64,000 bases of DNA from Callaeas wilsoni (GCA_013398955.1 VWPU01017661.1:1-64000), one strand, 5' to 3'; shown: positions 30,811-45,243, counted from the stretch's first letter. A program made the numbers and translations. Notes: generated from the letters alone by a model not told the origin.

Positions 30811-31859
30811 ACTTAAGCTGCTTAAAGGCTTCTCATTCTTCGCTTTAGAAAGGGGAGGGCAGGTTCAAGGACACTCCAGCCTGTCCAGAGTAGAGGAGGG
30901 AGAAAGCTAGGAAATCACACCTCAAAACAACGGCGTAAGTGGTAACATACAGCTCAAACGTCTACACACGGATGGATGGTGAAAGTACTTGGAGCTGTAA
31001 TAAAAAACTGCCTACAGAGAAATACATTGAAGAAGGACACTACTTAATCTTCCACGTAGTGGTGCAAGTCACCTCAGCTCCTAGAGCAACAAACATAAGC
31101 AGTGCATGCATTAGGGAGCTGCCAGCACACTCCTCAGGAGGGTTGAAGAGCAGCGCAGGGAAGAATAAATGGAGCACTGGCACAGGACACACAGACCACT
31201 ACACGTGGCCAGACCATCCTGAGAGACCCAGAACAACACCCCTTCCCTTTCTCCCTCCCAGGGAAAAGCAAGTGCTTGCTTCCCACACACAAATAGACCC
31301 TTCCACTCGGACTAGCCAGAACGTAAGCCAGAGTCTGGGCAGCAAATCCTACTTTTGTACTCTGAGGAAACAGTTTGGAACAGCCAGGTGGATGCTGCTG
31401 GCTGGCACCTGCACCATCCTGGAGTTCAGCAGCAGCAGCCTGTTCTCCCCTCCCGCATCCCCTCCTCACCTACCCCACACCCCAAACACCTCACTATAGG
31501 TCAAACAGGTGGGAGAGTTTTTACTCAACAGCTTCAGTAACACAGCTCCAGGCTCCCGCCTCTATCTATAACCAACCTGGTATTCAACTTGAAAGCCTTA
31601 AAAACGAGAGCAGTGGTTATGGCAAGTTTGGGAAGTGACAAGAAACATAAAACGTGGATGTTTTGGCAGTGGAGACACTTTGGGGAGGAGGGGAGGGAAG
31701 AAGAGAGAGGGACAGCAAAAACCAGAGTTTCCAAGGAAGGCAAGCCAGCAAGAGACAAAATGCAGTTGTACAATGCACCTCCAGTGTTTTTATAAACGTA
31801 AAGGCACATAAGCCCTGCTCCAAAGGTCTTTCCTCCACCACAAAAAAATCCCACCCTAA

Positions 31860-31945
31860 AGAGTCACAGAAGGTCTTGGGTTGGAAAAGACCTTGAAGAT
31901 CATTTAGGTCCAACCCCAAGTGTCAGCAGCATCCAGAATACCATA
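31860..31945 (-). mobile_element. CR1-type LINE 3' scrap
   Basis: Starts gtcacagaaggtcttgggtt and continues ggaaaagaccttgaagatca, then ggtccaacccc, the reverse complement of the common avian CR1 terminus. Only about 85 bases are recognisable. Confidence 0.85.
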
Positions 31946-34399
31946 CACTACAGGGGCATGACTAAATTACACTATAACAATATGCTTACACATGAGTCAA
32001 TGCATCATTTCAAGAGTTAATTCTTGGTATGTTAAGGTAAAAGAAAAGGATGGAAGTGGAAAGAGGAAAACAAATATAATTAGAACAAGTTATTTTCTAA
32101 ATATTAACTATGTGACACTTGGGGTAAGAGGGCCCTTTGTTTTCTTTTTCTCTGAGCTGTGCTCAGGCTTTCAGGCCTGGTATAATCCACCCAGGCCACT
32201 CTTAGTTTCTAACTACTTGGGACCTTCTTATGGGCTCAGGCACTGGTATTAACAACGCTTTGCTGCACATGAGGAAACTCCCCCGACAAACCCCTATACC
32301 CAGAGCAGCTGCATTGGCACAACATAGTCTAGTCATGGCACAGCATTCAGCCACCAGTGTCACAGGGTCCCCTTCTTGCAGCTCACCTTCTTCACAAGGG
32401 CATATCTGCTATCCAAAAAACTTGCACCATTCCAAGAGCAAAAGTTCTCAAGTCTCCAATGTATACTTCAAAAATGTTCCCCAGCTAGTACAAGAAAGGT
32501 CATCTAAACAGGCTGCAGTCCAACACCCCTTCTGGTCCCAATTTCCTATTTCACTCAAGAGCCTTAAAAGCAGGCAACTTGCAGTAAGCAGTAAAACACT
32601 AAAAGCTGCAGGAATTACTAATCTAAAGATACTTCTGTTTACTACATTAGGAATTTTTCCTGTTTAAAAATTTTATTTAATCCCATAAACAATTCATGAC
32701 ATAAGGTACTATCCAGAAATCAGAAAACATAAAAGCACACAAAATTTCTCAGCATATTCATATGTGAATTATAGCACAGGTAATTTGATCCCTCCTAAGC
32801 ACAAGTATGATCTGAACTGACTTCAAGACTTTATGGAGCAAAACTGAAGCAACCTGCAGACTGCTGCATGGCAGAATGGTCTACCTAGAAATCCAGCCCA
32901 GCCCCCTAAAATATATATTATATAATCCTATTCATAAGGATGGATATCTCACTATTTTTTAAATAAGGTGAAGTTGGGTTATCTTGGTTTTTGGTTTCTT
33001 TTTTTTAACTTTACTGGCCATGACAGACAATTTGAGATAGATACTTGTTCCTCATTGAGCCTCATTTCAGGGCACTTCTCACTACTGCCTTAAAAATAAT
33101 TCATGCTTCAAAGGGAACTCCTGGGGAAAAATGTATTTTGTTGGCTCAGAGCAGTATTGTCACGATGGCTGCTCGATTATTCCCTTGAGGTAGACAGACT
33201 AAGTAGGAGGCTTTATCATTATTCAAGCAGATGGGTTATTAGACACATGACACCAACAATTTTAGTAGATTCAAACACGGAACCTTGGTTTCAAGGCTAA
33301 AATATCAAAATGAAGCCACTGCTGAGGAGCCCTCTACATTATCAAATAGGCACACTTGACAGATACCTTTAAAATCATCACATCTACAGCGCAATGATTT
33401 AACAAAGTGTTCTTATTTTTCCTTCCTTACAGAAAAAAGTGAAACAAACCAAACAGCCACTTAGGTTTCTCTATATCTTCACAGGCTGCAGTGCCCTGTA
33501 CTTCCACATTTGTAACCCTCGCCTGAAAAGTAATAGTTTTGTGAAAGTCACAAGGATTATTTTTTCTGCATTCTTCATCTTTTTGATTCTGGGGAACTAC
33601 AGTCTCCTAAAAGAGAGAATTAAATATCATAATTGTAAATACTAAAGAATAGAACAACAACAAAAAAAAAATCCCTAAAAAGTAGGTTTAATGCCTTAGC
33701 TTAAAATACCCAAAATGAATTCCTGTCTCCAGGACCATTCCTACAAACTTGACCCAATGTATGTGCGTCAGTGTTACAAGTCTTTATAATGTCTCCACAT
33801 ACTCAAGATTCTGACTTGTAAACTGATACTGCTCAAAGATGGCAAAATCACTGCAGCTACAAAGAATCATCCACTGTAAAATTCCACAGCTATTTCCAAT
33901 AAAACAATACTAGGCAGCCTATCATTCAAAGCAGTTATCCACCTTTATCACTTGAAACACAGTGACATCTTTAAAACTCACACAAGGCATGTCCATTCAC
34001 AAATACACTCCTGAATCTGCAAAACTTCTCAATCTCTAAGTAAGTAAGTGACAGAGAAAATTAAGGAGATGTAGTGGTTACCCTTTTTTATTCCTGGAAA
34101 CAGCAGTTTCCTGGGATGGAATAAATACCTGACCTGCTCTGTGCAGTTGCTGAAAGATGGTCCTAAATAAAGATTTACATGCTGGCTGTAAAGAGGGACT
34201 TTTCTGAGTATCAGAACTCAGATCGAGACACTTAGAATCTGGAGATTCAGATGAATTTTCTCCTGAAGGCATTTTTGAGAGTAACCATCAAGAGGTGCAC
34301 ATTGGCACTGCTCAGTCATACTATTCCACAGTTTAACCATTGTACTTTTTCCTTTTTCCACTCAGGAAAGTCATCTGCATTTGCAATTAATTTCCGATA

Positions 34400-35300
34400 T
34401 AAACTCTACCATCTTAAATATGTGCTTAGGAATTAAAGAGTTGTTAATTAATAATGTGTTATACTTACTAGGTAATATTAATCTGCTCAATTTATTAGGT
34501 CTTTATGAGACGCTCGTAGGCTGATATAAGCCATAATATACTATACCGGTGGCACACAATGCATTAACAACTTAGACGTGAAATTCCTATGGGGTCTAGA
34601 AATTCTCTTTACTCTAAATTTTCCATTTTAACAAAATCACAACTTGTGTTCAAAAAAAAAAGAGAAAAGTTTAATCAATGTGTATGCTAAGCATTCAGTC
34701 TATTCTAGGAAAATGAGAGATGACCTTCACTCCAGTAGCAACTGGCTTACACTGTCCAGCTATGCATACAAAGGCATTCTGTGTTTGCTTTGATGGCCTG
34801 CACATGCCAGGGGTTGATGTCATTGATAGACTGACATTGCTGTGTTCTCACACAAAAACTTTATTAGCATAACAGAAGATCTGAAAGTGTGCTATCCCAC
34901 TTTGTAAATATCTTCCCCATCTGCTGCTGGGTGACATATGTAGATCTCCTTCCCTTGCCTATTTGCTAGAACACTGCAGAACTCCACGGGAAGGGTCTGG
35001 TCGCATCTGTCTTGGGAGCAAGGCTATTGTTTGTGAGATAATTACTCTGTCCTTGTTGACTTGCAGCAATAATTGAGAACAAAATCACCTAATAAGCCAC
35101 GTTACCTAGTAATATAGCACATTATAACAGCAATGATTGCATATAAACTTTGAACCCCCTTTAGTGCCAATTAATTTCAAGAGCATTAGCACCAACAGTA
35201 AACGAATACGAAGCAGTTTAACTAATTAAAGCTTACTACGTAATAGGCTTGTAGCTTCGATTATCATTTTTCATGTTAGTCATCTGAAACTGTAATGATA
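34400..35300. promoter_or_regulatory. Candidate conserved noncoding element, very TAAT-rich
   Basis: Two sub-blocks (about 34400-34640 and 34990-35290) hold the densest TAAT/ATTA content in the window, for example GTTAATTAATAATG near 34442 and GTAATATTAATCTG near 34472. Further cores lie near 35039, 35069, 35108, 35168, 35221 and 35240. No repeats are present. The sequence also has scattered CpGs, unusual for neutral intron. Best candidate here for an ultraconserved-type enhancer; untested. Confidence 0.38.
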
Positions 35301-38300
35301 TGTACCAGCTGGAAAACATGTGCCTAGTCCCACAGCAACAGGTAAATGGAGCAGTTTTTGAAACTATGTCATGCACTTTCCTAGGAAAAGTGCTAACTAA
35401 GCCTTATCAACAGAGACAAACAGCAGATGGCAACAAATGTGCCAAGAGACATTTCATCCTCCAGGAAGAGTTCAACACAAGGCATCAGCAAAAAAGGAGC
35501 AGAGTTGGAAGCACAACTCCCACAGATCTTACCCAGCTGCTCTGTTCTGTAGGAAAAAGAATGAAGAAAAAACACCCCAAACATAAAATCAAAACCCAAA
35601 CCTAGCTAGGCAGTGATTCCCACTCTAATGTACAGACTTCATGTGCAATCCATCTACATTTCTTTCCCAGAAAGTCCAGTATCAGGTGCAGTTCAGCAAA
35701 GCAGCTGAAGCCCTTTTCCCCATGAGAAGCTTCCTTCTCAGCTCTCAGTGAACAAAACTTTGCTTAAATCCTGACATGGACTGTCAAGTTTGGCTTTGAC
35801 AGTTCAATAAATTTCTGTCATTTTAATTTTATGTACAGAAGAGGACTAATTATCCAATCCTTTTTGAATTCTTGCACACTTTTGGACTCAATGGAATCAC
35901 AAAGTTGCTTGTCCTTTAGTGTGATGCAGTATTTCTTTTTACTAGTTCTGAGCATCCAGTGTTTCCAGGTTATTTTTGTGACTTAAAGACCCATAACTAT
36001 CTTCTCTAGATGATTTTATTTTATTCTTGACATTTAACTTCTTGACACACTGACTGAACTAAGCACTGAGGTAAAAGTAATTTTCATGTTTTCATGTTCA
36101 CATTTTCACTTTGAGACACTGCAGTTATTCGAGAACCTGCTAGCACTTTTGGACAGTTAATCTCCTTTTGAGCCATCCCACCAACAATCCTGCACCTCCC
36201 TTTGTTCCATCCCCATCCCCAAGCAAGCACACACCAAGAAGCACATTCAAGTACTGGTTTGGGAAGCAAACATGGAAAACAGGAAAGAGGAAAACAGAAA
36301 CAAAATAACAAAAAGAAAACCAACTACTTGCCATATAAGAAAATCTATTTGCAGCTCATGCTACTATTTTTTTCCCAAACACTAAGGACAGCCAACTTAA
36401 TATTTAAGGACCTAAGCCCATTTCATTTCAAAAGCAGTTAAAAGCAAAACATGTAAAGGAGTTTTTTCATTATGTGTATGCGTATTGGCTCAGGTTTTCC
36501 CAAACTCCATCTCTCCCAACATTCATTGTAACAGCCCAGAACCTCAGAAAGCACCAAGTCTTCCAGGGAACAAGTATAATTTTGTCCCTTTATGGTGGAT
36601 AACTGTAGTCCTAAAACAACTACTGGCCATGACACAAATACCAAAAATTAAAGACAAAACCCAACAACTCTATATTATGCCAAGCATGCAAAAAGTTGGT
36701 TGGGGTTTTTTTAAAAGTTAAGAAAAACTTACTGAACCATAACAAACCCATTAACAATGCCTGCTTCCAACACTGTCTGTCCAAAGAGATTAAATGATGA
36801 AAGGAGCATCTTGTTTATATAAAACTGCAAAACACCCCTTATGCTCAAGAGCTATATAGCAAGTCTGTGATAGTCTGTGTACAACACAAACTATTAATAA
36901 ACTACTAAGCACAGTTCCTCTCCGAGAGAGGGGCCGACAGACAGTCACAGAACAGACTTTCCTTAAGTTAAGATGGAAAAGGCCAGGGACAAATACTAAG
37001 TCAGTACTGATACTTGATAATTGTGATAATCTACTACCACACATGCCTGACATGCTCTTCAAAGCAAAGAGGAGTTGCTTGGCTTAGCAGGGAGGCTATC
37101 CCCTATTATGCAGACCAGCTGAGCCAAAAGCTATGCAGTACTGTATGGAATAACAGAAGGATCATTTCTGGAATAGTCAAATAAATGCCATTTCATACTG
37201 CTTTACCATCAGATCTCCTCTGGAAGATCTATTTCTTTTTCCATTTTAAGGAAAAAAAAAATCGAAAGGGGAGAAAAGTAAAGCAATATCTATGTGAGGA
37301 AGGAAATAGCTGACTTTAAATATGCTAATAGAATAAACATCAGACAACAAAAATTTATTCCTAGAGTGAAAATTAATAAAAAGGAAATTGGGACAGCTGC
37401 ACAGTACAAAATTGGCACTGATTTTCAGAGAAGGAATAGGATCCCTCAAACTCTTACTAAATGGCTCAGGAATCCCTGGCAAAAAATCAAACAGTTTCTC
37501 AAAAAAAATTGCTGTAATTTAACACAGTATTTATAACAGAGCAAAGTGACACAAGCTTACACGCCAGGCTGAAAACTGAGACAGACAAACAAAAGCCACA
37601 GTTAATTAATCTTTCCTTGGTCACCATGTCAGAAGCCCATCCTTCTGAAGAAAACCCAAAACTACATGAGTTGCTCATATATGAAAGATGAGAAACTTTC
37701 ATAATTATTTTCTTTAAGTTCAAGATCTACCACCAAAATATGGGATGGCAAAAGGTCAGCACACTAAATGAGAGTGGGAGGGAAGGGAAGCTTGTTTTTA
37801 TTTGAATGGAAAAAAAAAATGTGGTTACCTTCCACAGAAGCCTAAGAGCAATCAAATCATTATAAATGCCACTAGATCCCTATAAAATGCAACTATCTGT
37901 GGGCCACAGAAGGAACTACTTTCATTAAGAAACTACTAGGAAGTAAAAGGAATGCATCTGCCCTGCACCCCATCAGGCCTCAATTCCAAATATTCTAAGA
38001 CCAGCTGAAGAGTTAGCATGCAAATTGGGAGGAAAATTTCATGTGTGTCAGCTTTTCCCTAAATTTTTTAGAATCAGTGGGAAGTTTCTCACTGTAGGAG
38101 TATCACAGCTAATTCAATTTATACATATACATATGTTAGCATAATACACTTTTTAAAAGTGGCAGCTTTCATAATCTACCCTTGATTCAGCAAGACATTT
38201 TTATTCCAGGATGAAGTGTTTCAGTTCCCTAAATTCAGCCCAATCTTGTAACAAGTCAGAAGTATTGTTCTGTGATTTACATAAAAGCATTTCCACTGAA

Positions 38301-41197
38301 CTAAGCAGCAACTGACAGATCAGGTAAATGGGTTCCAGATAACATTTAAATAGCTGTGCTAATTACACCACACAGAGATAGGAACACGATCCCTTACTCA
38401 AATCCTCAGAGTAACCATCCAGAACACTGAATAGAAAAAAAAATAGTGCAAGTCATAAGACAGCATGTAAAGGAATTTAAAAAAACCCAAACATTCTGCA
38501 TAAAGGAGGTAATCTCAACTAATTAGATGCCATAATGATCTTCTTCCAATCTGTTAGAAGAGAGTAGTAGTAACTTCACAGATTTCCTCCAATCCTTTCA
38601 CCAGGAAGGAATAGCAGCTTCTAAGTCATTACTGCTCTGTCATCCTGGACTACTGCCAAGAATGTGGAACTTCAGGACACCTGTCAATTAACACATTCCT
38701 ACTGAAGGCAGGCTCGTCTTCCAAATCTATGAAAAATTAGCGATCACAAAAAGCAGTCAGAACGGAACACTGCAAAATTAAAATTAGTAGTGACTTCTTG
38801 AAGGACAACAGCCTTCAGTAACAACGATCATCAAGAGTTGTGTCTCTGCTGAAGTGACTACATGCATACTTTGGAAGACGAACTACGTGATGTAACAGGC
38901 CTTTTTCCATCCCTGCCATCTGTGGTACACAGTCGCACATACAGAAATGACTGGCCACCTGATGGACAATTGTGTGCAAGAGTCGGATCTAAAGCTTTTC
39001 TCTAATCAAAGCTTTCTGCAGGGGTTCTCAGCCTAAGTACAGGCTTCTCATTGATTTTCCTTTATCCCCAGGATGAGCTACTTCTAACTCTCAGCTGAAA
39101 AATACGAAGCTATGCATTGAACCAAAAAACCCAGGTACGATACATATTAAAACATCAAGGTAGAGGTGCAATTACAATTTAAAGAAACCAAAAGATTTCT
39201 GAGCAAATACAAAAATGGTATTTACCTGAGTTCAAAGATGATAGTGAGTTCTGAGTGAGATGGGGAGGAAAGGGGAGAAATGAAGGCGATCACATGAAAA
39301 TCTGAGTATCAGCTGTCACTGACTTAAATCTGGTTTGTTCAAAAATCAAAGAGTACAACCAAGGAAGTTCTAGATTCAACAAGTAAAATTCGAGCACAGG
39401 ACTAAGACATTCCTATGGTTTTATGTCAGTCTTCCACCTGCTAATGCCAAATTACTGCACAAAGCTTGTGACAGCTTAATATTCCAGAAAAACTTAAAAG
39501 CATCAAGGAAGAAAACTCAAGTTCAGACAGAAAACATTTTTTTGCACTGGAGTCAGAGAAAACGGGAAAGAAATTATCAGTGTGCAAAGTGTGCAATTGC
39601 CTAATAAAACAATGATGCACACAGAACAAGTCAGAAAACCAAACTGAAGGGCAAAGCAGCCCAAGTTTGGAGCCCTTACTTTATAATGGCTACCCTTCTC
39701 CCTAGCAACTGTTCTGCAGATTCACTTTCCTTGGATTAAAAATAAATAAAGTGTTTGTACCTCAACGTCTCCTTTATGCTTACCCAGTCGCTTCAGAAAG
39801 TATGACCCTGAACTTCATCAAGGCAGGTTATTACACTGTCCTGCTTTTCTGGTAACTTCCAATAGTTCAAACATGGCAATTTCTGCTCTGGTTCATGAAC
39901 TAGGCAAGTAATTTGAAAGAAAATTTGAAAGAAAGCATTAACGCTTTTTGCCTTCTTTTTTTTTTTTTTAAACCAAGGCTTATCGACCATCAGTATCCAA
40001 ATTTTAAAAGTTTCTCCAGTCTCATGTAACTACCAAGACTAGCACAAGGTCACAGAGAAATGACTGCCAGGTACTAAACCCTGAAGTAAGGTTCAAATGG
40101 TGTCCCATCATTACACATTTTTGATGAGCACTGCTTGATAAGCAAATCATTTCAGTGACACAAGTGGGAACAACTTCCCACTCCCAACAACCTAAAGAAC
40201 AATTTCTTGCTCTTTCTAAAGGCTGCCAGTTACAACATATGAAAACAAAGAAGGATTAACAGGAAAGGTAAAGGGAAATGGGTATTTTAATTTTTTTTTA
40301 ACTAATCCAAGTGTTGAAATAGCATCTTATGGAGCAACTATTCCAGTAGTTCAAATTGGCAAAAACGAGTATCAAATTCTAAAGCAGACATCAACATATA
40401 TAATTTAATCCTTCTCACTGAAACCTTACCTGTATTTGATAAAGGGCATAGTCTGAAGCTAAAGACAACACAAACAGCAGCAACATCTCCTGCATTACAT
40501 CATGTATAACTGCTGGAAGGAAAGCCAACAGAGAGCAACCATAACACTGGTGTCTCTCAATCACTGATAAAGCTCTAAAATTTGGGGGGTTTATTTCGTC
40601 CAGCTTTGACAATGCCCTCTTTCTACTACAAAGGGAGTCAGAACAAATTACCTTAGGCTGTATGCCTGACTTACAGGCTTCCTTGCTTATGCTAAGAGAT
40701 CAGGTATACCTCAGCTTGTTAAACTACATCTGCTTCTCGAGAGTCCTTTGCTCCAATCAGAACTCTTGATGCTGCCCACCAAGATCTCCTATATCCTTAC
40801 AAGGCATTGCACCTGCAGCAGCAGACAGTCCATCTTTCACAGACAGACAAAGGTCTTAAACTCTTTCATCTGTCTCATAAGTATATTTCGGTGCTGAAAA
40901 TAGCATAAGCTGTTCATGCTTATCTTCTAAATTAAGCCAATGAATCTTGGCACAGGCCCACTGAAAGGACATAACATGCAAGAGACCACACAACCTAATC
41001 TACACAGCAAAATCTGCATTCAAAGTACTCAAACATTATTTTTTTAGTCCTGAAACCAAAACAGCCTGGTAAGAACAAGTATTACTGCTGACATATCTTC
41101 ATTCTTCCAGTTTTCTTCCCTTCAAATGACAAGTTTCATCTGTTAGATCTTGCTGACCTTGGTGATAAATCTCAGTGAGAATGAAAGGCACTTCTAA

Positions 41198-41445
41198 ACT
41201 GACAGCCATAAACCAACTTGGGTTTGAAGGGACCTCTGGACATCGTTTAACCCAGCCTCTGGCCCCAGACAGGGCTAGACCTGCCTGGTGCAAGGCTGCA
41301 CATCTCTGGGAAGAGTCTGACTTCTTCTAGACAGCCCCCATTAGGTTGTTGAAGATCACAATTAATTCCATCCTCAAACAATTTTTTCCAGCTTTCAGCC
41401 TCTCCGTGTATGTCAAAGTAGGATCATCACCATCCTGAAACCACT
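41198..41445 (-). mobile_element. Old CR1 LINE 3' fragment
   Basis: A diverged reverse-complement CR1: a tttgaagggacctctggaca block, then ctgggaagagtctgacttct, then cccccattaggttgttgaag and a final caccatcctg. The divergence is clearly higher than in the 23037 copy, so it is an older insertion. Confidence 0.8.
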
Positions 41446-43539
41446 ACCTGAAAAGAACAGCTCTAGTAGGCTCAAATGAGTATTTATCCATGAGAAAAAA
41501 ATCATCTCATTGTGGATGGAGCTAAAAGCTTCTAATAGTATTTGTGGTGAAAAAGTCAGCTTTTACATAGTGGGCAAGATTCCCAGGAAATATATGAAAA
41601 TTTTTGATTATGAGATCAAGGTGTCATATCTTTGAAGGACAGTATGAATATTTATTTAAGTCTCGTGGGAGACAGACACTTCAGTTAGACTGTTTTTCTA
41701 TCCTCTTAGGAATAGTGCTTGAAAATGAAAATTATTTTTAACTCCTATTTGAAGTATCTTTTATTTCAAAAACTTTATTACCATCTAGGTATGCAAACCC
41801 AGGGCTTCTAGAACAAGCCAACATCCAATTTAAGATAAATGCATGACGCAGGTGAGTGAGGCAATAAGATCGTAAAGAACAACTTCTGCAAAAGTCTCAA
41901 AACCCCAAGTATTTTTTGATAAGCTACTAATGAACTAAGAAAATGTGTACTGCAAAGACATGTAGTGCTAACAAATACACAGTCTGAAGAAGAACATTAA
42001 AGCACCAGTTAGCATTTGTATTCTTCTAACCGTAACAGTGGGGTTTGGAAAACAAATGTGTTTGAAGACAGAACCAAGGCAGTTTACAGATGGTGGTGTG
42101 ATGCTGCTAAAGCTCTCAGCCTTCATGGTGAAGAACCTGTGCTACTGTATCTCCCTTTTATAAGGCATCTCTATGAGAGAACCATGAAGGATCTCTGTTA
42201 ATCCCTGCAATATTCTAGATAGGTTTAAAGAATTTCTTTAGTAATTCTGAAGCTGAACATGGCAGACTTTGGAGGGTGCAGGATTCAAGTGCATTCCCCA
42301 ATATTTTACTTGGACACCTGAGAGTCTTTCCTGTTACCACTGGATGTGGAGAGACATTTCTACCTCTCCTAGTCTTGAGGTATCAGCTCTCTACCCAACA
42401 CATACAGCTTCTAAAAGGGGAAATACTGTTACAGCTCAGATATAGAGAATGTTCCAGAGATCTTGCTCTTCCCAGTACTCTGGTTCTCAGTTTTACCACA
42501 ATTCTGGGTGAGGAATATCTTGTTGTTACCTAGTCAGCCAGGTTAAGATATGATGCAAGCAAAAATCTGTGTCTTTTGGTAGGACGGAAAAAAAATACAA
42601 GTTAGGAAACCATAAGAAAAAAATCAAAAGTACAGAAGAAAGAAAACAACCAAAGAAAACCTCCATGTGTTATCCTATTAATGGTAACCCCACGGCTTCA
42701 TAGTCAGGTATGAGCTGAAAAATGACTGGTCATGCCTGACCCCTTACATCTCACACTGGGCCTGCCCCCACTTTCCGACCTCCTCCTTTCCACCAGCTCT
42801 CAGAGCAAGCAGTGAGTCCCTGAGCCATTGATCCAACTGAAATCAATTTGGTTTTCCTCTGGAGTTAGTTTTCAACTCCGATCACCAGGCTGATCCAACT
42901 CACCATGAGGCCATGCAATTGCTACAACCCATCCACAGAAATCAGCAGTCAGGAAGTGAGAGGCACCACACCTCTTGTAATAGCACAATCTTAAAATAAG
43001 CAGTAAAAAAAAAAAGGTCTCTCTATTCATCTGACTGCTGTACAATCAGTCTGAATCTGATCAATCTTCCTAAACACTTCTCAGTGAACACCCATTAAAT
43101 AAAATCTTTCTGTCCAGAGGGGGGGGAAAACCCAACATGCCATCCAAAATAAAACAAAATAAATTTTTTAATTTCCTCCTCACCCAAAATATTCTGGCCA
43201 TTCTTCTTAACTGAAATATTTAATTTCCTCTCCTTGGAGATGCAAAAGTCTGTATTAGACCAGATGTCATCTCCTGCACTTGACTACCAAGAATATTCCA
43301 ACAAATGTTAAGATGCTCCATAATTTTTCTACTACTTGGTACTCAGTTCACATTTCCAGATTGTACGCAGCCTCTCCTTGTCTACTCTAAATCGTTTTGG
43401 TTATCAGCATGCAGAGTAACATACATAGCTTTTTCACAGGCTCACAATTGCACACATAATGATAAATTTAACAACAGTGGCAAATGATTTAACCCCAACA
43501 GTTCCCTTTCAGGGACAATGCAGTAATTTAGCACTATTT

Positions 43540-44130
43540 CTCCCAAGATTTCGGCTTGCCATTTTTATATTTAAAAGCAATTAGAAACTCTTTGCCTAGC
43601 CTTTTGCCATCAAGTTCCATGACTTCCAAAATTGTTACATTGATGTTGCATTCCCCAATTAAATGTAGATGGCATGCTTATAACAAGACATTAGGAGGCT
43701 CCTTTCCCTCTTTTAGCAATCCTTTCTCCCATAGTACAACATGGAAGGAACCAGGAGTCTGTCAATTGCCCCATTCACGTGACAACTCTTGCAGACTGTA
43801 TAACCAATGCTTTAGGTGCAATTAAGAGAAAGCAGCTGATGATCATTTTCCCTGGATGAACAAGACTTTAAAAAAAAAGAAATGCCTGGATTTCTTTACA
43901 GATCATAATTACAGTAGACGGCCATTAACCTGCTTACCTACCCTTAATTTTTTTTAAATGAGCTCATCTTTCTCCACTTCATTTTTCTCCTCCCTCATCC
44001 ATTCTTCTCCCAGACTGCAGCAATAACATGCTTTTATTCTTTCCTTTTGACTGCCAGGGCCTTAAACTAATTATTAATTGAGAATGTATCTAAAGGCTCT
44101 GAATGAGAAAGTTGGAATTAACCCAATTGC
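43540..44130. promoter_or_regulatory. Candidate conserved noncoding element, TAAT-rich
   Basis: Repeat-free sequence with CAATTAGAAAC near 43578, CAATTAAATG near 43656, GCAATTAAGAG near 43818, ATAATTACAG near 43905, AACTAATTATTAATTGAG near 44066 and GGAATTAACC near 44115. The motif spacing resembles vertebrate developmental enhancers. Evidence is composition and locus only. Confidence 0.33.
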
Positions 44131-45034
44131 CTCTTTCCCCCTCTTATTTTGCATATTTGAACACTAGGTCTACCTGGCAGCACTGCTGAAAACAGCAAAT
44201 GTGTTGTTTTCCTTTCAAAGGCAAATTTGCTTGGGCAAAAATATGCAACAGCAAAAAACAACACGGAAAAAAAGCAAGTACCTGGAAAAGGCCTCAGTAT
44301 TGAGTGAAAGCCATTAGCTAGCAAGCTGACTACAGATAAATTCTCTCAACAACTTTGCAGTCCTGTAGGAGAATCCTGCAGCAAACGGCATCCTGCTTTT
44401 AGGAAACCAGACAACTGACACTTCATCAAAAGGCTTGTCCTTTAGAGAGGCAAGAACGGCATGACCTGACACTGCCTGCTGGTGCAGAGCTGGCTGCTTC
44501 TACAGCTCCGACTCATCTTGTTTCCAGTTGTTAAATTACATTAAAGGACAGCTAAAAATATATTAAATATTTTCCTATTGCTTTTCCATGCAAGCAACTG
44601 CTATAGTTACAACAAGAGCAATATCCAGGCAAACAGTAACATGGGGGTGGAGAAAGTCCAGAAATCCCTCTAACACATTCCTGATCAATAGACTGCAAAT
44701 GTAGAAAGCATTTCTTTTTTTTTTAACTGATGCATTTCTTACAGTCAAAACAAGAAAATATTTACATTTGCCAAAATGGACAAACAGATCTGAGCTATAG
44801 TTTTAACTCATTTCCACCCCAAATTTTTGCCTTTTTTTCTTCTGGAACACACCAGAACTTAGCAGCCTACCTGTGACACACTATACACTAAATCCTGACA
44901 TATTCACACTGATATGCCCCTGTTAAAGATTACCCACAAATGAAAAACAAGGAAGACCCATTCGAAAAACCCGACAATCAACGTTCAAACACTTCGACAA
45001 AAATGAGTCTTAATTGATTAAGGATCTCAAGGTC

Positions 45035-45240
45035 TCTATCGCCATCTAGCGACAACTGCCCGCCATTACCGCGCTGTGCCCTCGAACGCGTTCCCTGCAG
45101 CGACACGATGAACTCCGCTGCATCCGCCACGGATGCAAGGCTTTGCTACGCTTCTGTTCCCTGGCTGAGGGAAAATAAAGAGATACTGGCCCGTATCTCT
45201 CTACAACTGACCAAAGCGAACCGATCTTTTATGGATTACA
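45035..45240. promoter_or_regulatory. Second intronic CpG-rich islet with paired CGCCAT boxes
   Basis: About 17 CpGs in about 200 bases. Two CGCCAT boxes (45040-45045 and 45061-45066) lie exactly 21 bases apart; read on the minus strand they are ATGGCG, the core of YY1-type sites. The first is part of a ctagatggcga sequence that partly resembles a CTCF core. An AATAAA lies at about 45173-45178 on the plus strand, and a CR1 scrap starts at once on the right. It may be a cryptic promoter or part of a decayed LTR. Confidence 0.45.
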
Positions 45241-45243
45241 CTG

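Noticed and set aside
30939..31499. 186-codon plus-strand ORF
   Set aside because: Lies in GC-richer intron where stops are rarer; Ser/Pro/Thr-rich with no domain, splice context or repeat of a known family.
36930..37000. Possible further CR1 scrap (tcacagaaca and a later atggaaaagg word)
   Set aside because: Too few matching positions and wrong spacing between the two words.
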